From NCBI GenBank assembly GCA_029007575.1, contig JAQXIB010000168.1, positions 1-7,756 of the forward strand: a stretch of DNA of 7,756 bases, given 5' to 3'. The notes under the pieces were generated by a model that was given only the letters and a program-made list of their open reading frames with translations, had not been told where the DNA came from and did not search any database. Below are positions 1 through 3,706 of this stretch, in pieces (the first letter of the stretch is position 1; each line of letters begins with the position of its first letter). The position numbers and the translations under genes were made by a program. This stretch comes from Clostridiales bacterium (GTDB taxonomy: Bacteria; Bacillota; Clostridia; Oscillospirales; Ruminococcaceae).

Positions 1-152
1 GTCATGATGGTCACAAAGGCGTTATCCGACTCCGCTTTACCCATCACCCAGCTCAGTAGGTCGCCGGCATATCCGCCCTGCACCGTCCGTTCAGGCTCCG
101 GCATCATCATCACGTCAAAGCCGCAAGCCGCCGCCAGTTCATTTACCGTCAT
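1..152 (-). CDS. DRTGG-domain protein, second copy (partial, cut by left window edge)
   Basis: Only the first 50 codons are in the window; the frame is open to base 1. The start ATG (150-152) has a strong Shine-Dalgarno, AAGGAGGGG, just upstream on the minus strand. It overlaps the end of the hydrogenase-like gene by 14 bases, so the two are probably translationally coupled. The peptide (MTVNELAAACGF..., then GDLLSWVMGKAESDNAFVTIM) lines up end to end with the start of the DRTGG-type protein at 1946-2302: both begin with a short M-x-V/I-x-E-L/I-A-A segment, then a ten-residue acidic stretch, then D-L/M-L/M-S-x-V. It is therefore read as a paralogue in the same operon. DRTGG domains are small and often sit beside CBS, HPr-kinase or hydrogenase genes; their ligand here is unknown. 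The assignment rests on this resemblance and on context, because the C-terminal half is missing. Confidence 0.72.
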   Translation of the reverse strand, partial: MTVNELAAACGFDVMMMPEPERTVQGGYAGDLLSWVMGKAESDNAFVTIM

Positions 153-1446
153 GGTCTTGCCCCTCCTTGTGCTGCAACAGGCTTTGAAGCTGCTCCCTCA
201 TCCGGACAATACAATCGTTTTCGGTTGCTTCACCCAGCACGATATCCTCGGCAAAAGCATGACAGGAAGGCGCTCCGCAGGAACCGCAGTCAATATCCGG
301 CAGCCGCTGCACGATTGCTTCGATAGCCGCCATCATTTTAAATGACTCGTTCATATTTCCTGACAGCCGGTTGATCGGCTGATAGGTCGGCAGTTCGTTG
401 AAAAAATATTCATCCGGAATCCAAGTATCGTCTTCGCTGCCGTTGTTATATATCCAATTCTGCGAAACCGGCAGATATCGACGAAGCGTTTGCAGCCTTG
501 CTTTGGCAACATACGGATTTTCCATCGACATGGTGCCGCCTACGCAGCCGCCGTTACAGGCATTGAGCTCGATAAATTCCAGCTCCGGAATATTACCGTC
601 CTCGATCTGATCGAGCACCCGTATGACATTGTCAATGCCGTCCGCCGCCAGGTATTTGTCATTAAAGATCGCGGAGGATTCCCCGCCGGTCGCCGCCCAA
701 CTGATCCCGATCATCCCCGAACGAGACACCGGAATCGGTGTTTTTTCCTTTTTCATGACGCCGAGCAAAGAAAAATACACATCGCTGATCGAAATCACGA
801 CATCCACATAGCTCTTTTTGCCCGCAAATCCATTGTTGACATAACTGACCTTCGCCGGACAGGGGGAAATAAAGCAGATACAGATGTCCTCATCCTTCAG
901 CTCGGGATGTTCCTCCCGCGCCTTTTCCCTCGCCAGCATCCCCGCGATCTCCATCGGTGGCAAGATCGGCATGATCTTATCGCACAAAGACGGGAAACGC
1001 AGGCTGATCAAGCGCACCACCACCGGGCACGCCGAGCTGATGACCGGCTTTTGGATATCGGTCCGCTTTAAATAGCGCCGGGTATATGCCGACACCAGTT
1101 CCGCCGCTCTGGACACCTCGTAAACATCATCAAAGCCCATATCGAGCAGGCCCTGCAGCACATAATCGATATCCTCCAGATTTTCAAACTGTCCGTACAG
1201 CGTCGGGGCAGGCAGTGCGATCTTCCATTGATATCCGGCAATGCTTTCAAATTTGCGGTATATTGCTTTCTTTGCCTTATTGGGACAAACCCGAATACAT
1301 TCCCCGCAGTCAATACATCGGTCGGGGTTGATCACTGCTTTTCCGCCCCTAACCCGAATCGCTTCGGTCGGACAATGCCGTAAACAGGTCGTACATCCCT
1401 TGCACTTTTCCACTTCCAAAGAAACAGAATGTTTATAAGTGTTCAT
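139..1446 (-). CDS. [FeFe]-hydrogenase-like iron-sulphur protein, probable sensory type (group D/HydS-like)
   Basis: 435 residues from ATG 1444-1446; an in-frame TTG two codons upstream (1450-1452) is an alternative start, and neither has a close Shine-Dalgarno. Residues about 8-60 are a 2x[4Fe-4S] ferredoxin domain (C15, C18, C21, C25 and C44, C47, C50, C54). Residues about 75-310 are an [FeFe]-hydrogenase large-subunit domain with all three H-cluster motifs: SSACP (C140), SPCPAK (C196, K199) and NACNGGC (C297, C301). Near the C-terminus, CGSCGAPSC (C387, C390, C395) plus C412 form an extra [4Fe-4S] motif. Compared with catalytic enzymes, TSCCP has become SSACP, so the proton-relay cysteine is Ala139. 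The methionines before the second and third motifs are Ser and Asn, and the GGVMEAA-like segment reads GGESSAI. There is no PAS domain, as expected for group D rather than group C. The four H-cluster cysteines are intact, so a bound cluster is plausible. Known relatives are slow, putative sensory hydrogenases. The neighbouring ATPase and DRTGG genes support signalling, but this role is inferred. Confidence 0.88.
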   Translation of the reverse strand: MNTYKHSVSLEVEKCKGCTTCLRHCPTEAIRVRGGKAVINPDRCIDCGECIRVCPNKAKKAIYRKFESIAGYQWKIALPAPTLYGQFENLEDIDYVLQGLLDMGFDDVYEVSRAAELVSAYTRRYLKRTDIQKPVISSACPVVVRLISLRFPSLCDKIMPILPPMEIAGMLAREKAREEHPELKDEDICICFISPCPAKVSYVNNGFAGKKSYVDVVISISDVYFSLLGVMKKEKTPIPVSRSGMIGISWAATGGESSAIFNDKYLAADGIDNVIRVLDQIEDGNIPELEFIELNACNGGCVGGTMSMENPYVAKARLQTLRRYLPVSQNWIYNNGSEDDTWIPDEYFFNELPTYQPINRLSGNMNESFKMMAAIEAIVQRLPDIDCGSCGAPSCHAFAEDIVLGEATENDCIVRMREQLQSLLQHKEGQDHDGK

Positions 1447-1512
1447 AAGCAAGGAGCAATCGGCCTTTTCAAATGAAAACGACTGCCCGCGTACCTACTT
1501 TCCCCTTAAATT

Positions 1513-1953
1513 TTATGTAAGTGCGTCTCGATCGGTACGGACCATCATGGTTATTTTGGTTCCGCGTCCGAGTTTGGTATCGATTTCCATAGTATCGGTG
1601 TATCGCTTCATGTTCGGCAAGCCCATCCCTGCGCCGAAGCCCAGAGAACGAACATTTTCCGGCGCGGTGGAAAATCCCTCCTGCATCGCGAGTTCGACAT
1701 TCGCAATGCCGGGTCCGTGATCCTCCAATATAATGGTGATTTCGTTTTGGCTGACATAGACGTCGGCAGCTCCGCCGCCCGCATGGATGACCATGTTGAT
1801 CTCCCCTTCATACATCGCGATGGATACACAGCGTATCACATGCGGAGGCATTCCCAACTGGCGCAGCTTTTTCTTGACCTGCACCGAGGCTTCGCCTGCG
1901 GAGGTGAAATTTTCCCCGTCTACGTTAAAATGAAATTTCAGCGCCTCACCCAT
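1513..1953 (-). CDS. Stand-alone HATPase_c protein (RsbW/SpoIIAB-like serine kinase or anti-sigma type)
   Basis: 146 residues. The frame is open further upstream, but ATG 1951-1953 is chosen because GGGGGA lies six bases before it and it overlaps the previous gene's stop as ATGGGTGA, a typical coupling arrangement. The GHKL ATP-binding boxes are all visible: the N-box with E49 and N53 (YEGEIN), G1 with D78, G80 and G82 (EDHGPGI), and a glycine-rich G2 at 105-111 (GFGAGMG). There is no histidine phosphotransfer (DHp) domain, membrane segment or sensor domain, so this is not a normal two-component histidine kinase. Its size and box spacing fit the anti-sigma factor/serine kinase branch. Small ATPases of this kind are common beside clostridial hydrogenase genes. 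Its phosphorylation target or binding partner is not visible here; the flanking DRTGG and hydrogenase-like proteins are the natural candidates. Confidence 0.88.
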   Translation of the reverse strand: MGEALKFHFNVDGENFTSAGEASVQVKKKLRQLGMPPHVIRCVSIAMYEGEINMVIHAGGGAADVYVSQNEITIILEDHGPGIANVELAMQEGFSTAPENVRSLGFGAGMGLPNMKRYTDTMEIDTKLGRGTKITMMVRTDRDALT

Positions 1954-2302
1954 TGCTTTCCCCCAATGTATACAAGCCTGCCTGATATAACTTGCCGCAC
2001 GCCTCATACATCCGTTTAGGAGTCGCAAGCACCACCATATCATGCTCAGCGGCAAGCTGCAGCATTTCTTCGGTCGGACGTTTATTCCGTACAAAGACGA
2101 TACAAACCATGTCCATAATTTCGGCGGTTCGTATCACCTGAGCATTCACCAGCCCGGTCAATAAAACCGCCTGATCCTTGACATAAGCCAACACGTCGCT
2201 CATCATATCACTGCCGCACGCCGAATAGACCTCATTGTCCAGCCTATCCTCACAGCAAAGCACTTCGGCCTCTAAAAGCGCAGCGATTTCCCGGATTTTC
2301 AT
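1946..2302 (-). CDS. DRTGG-domain protein
   Basis: 118 residues with no signal peptide, membrane segment or cysteine cluster, so a small soluble cytoplasmic protein. It begins MKIREIAALLEAEVLC and has the alternating strand/helix pattern of DRTGG domains, including a central LLTGLVNAQVIRTAEIMDM stretch followed by a strand (VCIVFVRNK) and a helix-strand unit (EEMLQLAAEHDMVVLAT). AAAGGGG lies about 14 bases upstream of the ATG, which is rather far. The gene starts 44 bases after the NuoE-like gene and its stop overlaps the ATPase start. It is a paralogue of the partial gene at 1-152. DRTGG proteins next to hydrogenase and HATPase genes are recurrent in Clostridia but have no agreed biochemical role; nucleotide or small-ligand binding is a guess. 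Confidence 0.82.
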   Translation of the reverse strand: MKIREIAALLEAEVLCCEDRLDNEVYSACGSDMMSDVLAYVKDQAVLLTGLVNAQVIRTAEIMDMVCIVFVRNKRPTEEMLQLAAEHDMVVLATPKRMYEACGKLYQAGLYTLGESNG

Positions 2303-2346
2303 AATTTTTTACAAAACCCCTTTATTTCAACTGGCCTTCGCGCGGA

Positions 2347-2841
2347 TTAGTTATATTTTTCCAGGATCTTGTCAACATCATCAACTGTCAGTCTGCCGTA
2401 AACGTCATCATTCACCGTCAGAACCGGAGCCAGACCGCACGCGCCGATACAGCGGCATGCTTCCAATGAAAATTTACCGTCGGCAGTACACTCTCCGCCC
2501 TCGATGCCCAGCTTTTCGATCAGCTTGCTGTAAACATCGCCGGAGCCTTTGACATAGCATGCCGTACCAAGGCATACCGAAATTTTGTATTTTCCTTTCG
2601 GATACAAGGAAAACTGAGAATAAAAGGTTACCACGCCGTAAACCTTTTCCAGCGGAATATCCATTTCCTCCGCAATAATCGTCTGTACCTCGATCGGCAG
2701 ATAGCCGTAAATCTCCTGCGCTTTTTGCAGGATCGGCATCAATGCACCCCCGTCATTCCGATGGCTTTCGATGACCGCAAGCAGCTTTTCTTTCTGCTCC
2801 TCTGTGCCGGCAAAAGCAACGGATGATGTTTTTGTCGCCAT
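2347..2841 (-). CDS. nuoE: NuoE-like [2Fe-2S] thioredoxin-fold subunit (NADH dehydrogenase/electron-bifurcating hydrogenase small subunit family)
   Basis: 164 residues, the usual length for this family. The ATG at 2839-2841 is chosen because GGGAGGG lies seven bases upstream; the longer open frame to 2907 crosses this site. Residues 15-85 are the helical N-terminal part with the family signature ILQKAQEIYGYLP and VYGVVTFYSQFSL. Residues 86-164 are the thioredoxin-like domain carrying the [2Fe-2S] ligands C90, C95, C131 and C135 (CLGTAC and CIGACGLAPV). In complex I this is NuoE; in Clostridia the same subunit occurs in NAD(H)-dependent trimeric [FeFe] hydrogenases (HydC/HndA), passing electrons to or from a NuoF-like flavoprotein. 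No NuoF-like or catalytic HydA gene is in the window; either may lie beyond the left edge. It is the first gene of the operon, about 100 bases downstream of the predicted transcription start. Confidence 0.93.
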   Translation of the reverse strand: MATKTSSVAFAGTEEQKEKLLAVIESHRNDGGALMPILQKAQEIYGYLPIEVQTIIAEEMDIPLEKVYGVVTFYSQFSLYPKGKYKISVCLGTACYVKGSGDVYSKLIEKLGIEGGECTADGKFSLEACRCIGACGLAPVLTVNDDVYGRLTVDDVDKILEKYN

Positions 2842-2951
2842 AAATGAACCCTCCCAATTGTGCCGGGTAATAACCGGCGGATAAAATAACGCCCGAACAT
2901 GCCCCATATCTTTACGAAACCGCGTTTTTAGGACATATTTACGTAATTATA

Positions 2952-2980
2952 ATTATACCATTATTACATCCGTTTTTCCA
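2952..2980 (-). promoter_or_regulatory. Extended -10 sigma-A-type promoter for the NuoE-like operon
   Basis: On the minus strand TGGAAA (2975-2980) is followed by a 17-base spacer and a perfect TATAAT (2952-2957). The -10 is preceded by TGG, giving the extended form TGnTATAAT. Transcription would start near 2945 and leave a leader of about 100 bases before the ATG at 2841. The -35 box matches the consensus in four of six positions. The exact start is a prediction. Confidence 0.62.
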
Positions 2981-2992
2981 TGTATCTTTTGG

Positions 2993-3020
2993 ATAATATC
3001 CTAACCATATTTTTGTTAAA
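2993..3020 (-). promoter_or_regulatory. Possible second, Rex-overlapped promoter
   Basis: On the minus strand TTTAAC (3015-3020) is followed 16 bases later by TATTAT (2993-2998). Its -35 would lie inside the Rex-like palindrome, which would make it directly repressible. The spacer is short for sigma-A and the boxes are imperfect, so this is a weak call beside the better promoter at 2952-2980. Confidence 0.25.
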
Positions 3021-3030
3021 TTTACAACAA
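3013..3030. promoter_or_regulatory. Rex-like operator (NADH/NAD+ redox repressor site)
   Basis: The 18 bases read TTGTTAAATTTACAACAA, an inverted repeat with perfect outer half-sites TTGTT and AACAA. Against the clostridial Rex consensus TTGTTAA-N4-TTAACAA it matches 12 of 14 fixed positions. Rex is known to control hydrogenase and fermentation genes in Clostridia according to the NADH/NAD+ ratio, which fits the NuoE/hydrogenase-like operon downstream. The site lies about 33 bases upstream of the -35 of the best promoter and overlaps the weaker one. The rex gene is not in the window; the assignment is by motif and context. Confidence 0.6.
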
Positions 3031-3150
3031 AGTTCCGATACAAAAATCCACTTGATTAGTGTACTTTGATGGGTATTTTCGATAATGAATGAATCAAATA
3101 TCTATTTGCAGAGCCGTGTGGAGACATGACTCAGCCTTTAAAACAACAAA

Positions 3151-3172
3151 GGGGCTGTTTTGCTACAGCCCC
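3151..3172 (-). terminator. Rho-independent terminator reading on the minus strand
   Basis: An 8-bp perfect stem (GGGGCTGT with ACAGCCCC) closes a 6-base loop. On the minus strand it is followed by a T-rich run (TTTGTTGTTTT, 3150 down to 3140). There is no T-tract on the plus-strand side. It lies 16 bases after the stop of the 22-codon ORF at 3188-3256. No full gene ends here, so it either ends an unrecognised small transcript or is left over from a lost gene. Confidence 0.7.
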
Positions 3173-3187
3173 ATCATAACTGATTAA

Positions 3188-3256
3188 TTATTCTGCCTGT
3201 GTTGCCATCTTGGTTTTTGGTGTTAAAATCGTAGTTAGCTTACAGGGGAACGGCAT
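3188..3256 (-). pseudogene. 22-codon ORF, possible 3' remnant of a disrupted gene
   Basis: An ATG at 3254-3256 opens a 22-codon frame (MPFPCKLTT..., ending KTKMATQAE) that stops 16 bases before a good terminator. It has no Shine-Dalgarno, and its ATG abuts the outer edge of the fold-back element exactly. If that element (3257-3432) is removed, this frame joins directly in phase to an open frame on the other side, which reads ...SFSEETLPKALMERKAL...KRIKNS. That is consistent with the tail of a small gene split by an insertion. I recognise no family; chance is a real alternative because both pieces are short. Confidence 0.25.
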
Positions 3257-3432
3257 TTTCGACTGATACTAAAATCTAATTGAAAGCTTTAATCGATTTC
3301 CGAGGATGAATTGTGTCAGAAAAGGCAGATGACGCCGCTGGGCTGACGCCCAGCAAGGAGGATAACGCTTTCTGGCGCAATTCAGACCGGAAAGAATGAA
3401 AGTATTTCATTAGATTTTAGTATCAGTCGAAA
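3257..3432. repeat. 176-base fold-back element with perfect 24-bp inverted ends (MITE-like or structured RNA)
   Basis: The arms at 3257-3280 and 3409-3432 are perfectly complementary over 24 bases (outer end TTTCGACTGATAC). The interior keeps pairing: GAAA 3282-3285 with 3405-3408, CTTT 3287-3290 with 3399-3402, TTTCCG 3297-3302 with CGGAAA 3388-3393, 15 pairs of 3308-3322 with 3369-3383, and an apical hairpin GCTGGGC-TGAC-GCCCAGC at 3337-3354. Two pairs in the 15-bp stem are U-G in plus-strand RNA but would be A-C mismatches in minus-strand RNA, so the fold is better on the plus strand. The shape fits a miniature inverted-repeat element or a long structured RNA. I see no target-site duplication and no known RNA family. 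Confidence 0.6.
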
Positions 3433-3452
3433 GGAATTTTTTATCCTTTTCA

Positions 3453-3507
3453 TCGCTAAAGCTTTTCGTTCCATCAACGCTTTCGGAAGTGTCTCTTCGC
3501 TAAAGCT
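3453..3507. repeat. Short direct repeat, two 11-base copies
   Basis: TCGCTAAAGCT occurs at 3453-3463 and again at 3497-3507, 44 bases apart. On the minus strand each copy reads AGCTTTAGCGA. It sits between the fold-back element and the bidirectional terminator. It may belong to the decayed open frame there or be a chance duplication. Confidence 0.4.
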
Positions 3508-3524
3508 ACCCAAAGCAATTGCAC

Positions 3525-3565
3525 AAAAAATCCGGGCGTCCTATTACGGGGCACCCGGATTTTTT
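3525..3565. terminator. Bidirectional rho-independent terminator
   Basis: AAAAAATCCGGG (3525-3536) pairs perfectly with CCCGGATTTTTT (3554-3565) around a partly paired 17-base interior. The A-run on one side and the T-run on the other let it act in both directions. For the minus strand it is the likely final terminator of the glycosidase operon, whose last stop codon is 142 bases upstream. Confidence 0.8.
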
Positions 3566-3594
3566 GTATCTGCGAATCTGTTTTTTACCATAAC

Positions 3595-3642
3595 AAATGT
3601 CTGCTGAACAAATCAAAAATTTGATTTGTTCAGCAGACATTT
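3595..3642. repeat. 48-base near-perfect palindrome (23-bp hairpin)
   Basis: The 23 bases at 3595-3617 are exactly complementary to 3620-3642, leaving only two unpaired bases in the centre. The outer part reads AAATGTCTGCTGAACAAATC. There is no T-tract directly after it on either strand, so it is not a normal terminator. It sits between the glycosidase stop and the bidirectional terminator, where a long hairpin could protect the 3' end of the mRNA. Confidence 0.75.
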
Positions 3643-3658
3643 CTTGATACGAACACAG

Positions 3659-3685
3659 ATTTCGATTTCAGAATGAAATCGAAAT
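3659..3685. repeat. 12-bp perfect hairpin after the GHL6 gene
   Basis: ATTTCGATTTCA (3659-3670) pairs with TGAAATCGAAAT (3674-3685) around a three-base loop. It is the first of three hairpins after the stop codon of the GHL6-type gene, 21 bases downstream of it. It is AT-rich and lacks a T-tract, so termination here is unlikely; an mRNA-stabilising or processing role is possible. Confidence 0.65.
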
Positions 3686-3706
3686 ACAAAGTGAGCATTA
3701 ACAAGG

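Larger units (their letters stand above)
2842..3706. other. Long intergenic region without a confident protein-coding gene
   Basis: This stretch separates the glycosidase operon from the hydrogenase-linked operon. From high to low coordinates it holds two long perfect hairpins, a bidirectional terminator, a short direct repeat, a 176-base fold-back element, a 22-codon ORF or gene-tail remnant, a minus-strand terminator, and the control region (Rex-like site and promoter) of the NuoE-like gene. Each has its own entry. I see no tRNA, rRNA or known riboswitch here. The segment about 3035-3150 holds nothing I can name. Confidence 0.8.

Noticed and set aside
490..1071. Plus-strand open frame of 193 codons inside the hydrogenase-like gene
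   Set aside because: It lies antisense to a gene with clear ferredoxin and H-cluster motifs, has an Arg/His-rich unlikely composition and no recognisable domain.
1954..2094. N-terminal extension of the ATPase gene up to 2094
   Set aside because: The extra 47 residues overlap the DRTGG gene in another frame, are Cys/Trp/Arg-rich and unlike the family; the ATG at 1953 has a strong ribosome binding site and coupling overlap.
2842..2907. N-terminal extension of the NuoE-like gene up to 2907
   Set aside because: It would read through the strong GGGAGGG site before the ATG at 2841, and the added residues do not resemble NuoE proteins.
3257..3432. Group II intron or riboswitch
   Set aside because: There is no domain V-like catalytic hairpin or known aptamer core; the structure is essentially one long hairpin.
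3433..3541. Independent small protein on the minus strand between the terminator and the fold-back element
   Set aside because: No ribosome binding site, no known domain, and the frame runs into repeat and terminator sequence; kept only as a possible gene-tail remnant.
3595..3642. CRISPR repeat or attachment site
   Set aside because: There is a single palindrome with no regularly spaced copies, no integrase and no cas gene in the window.
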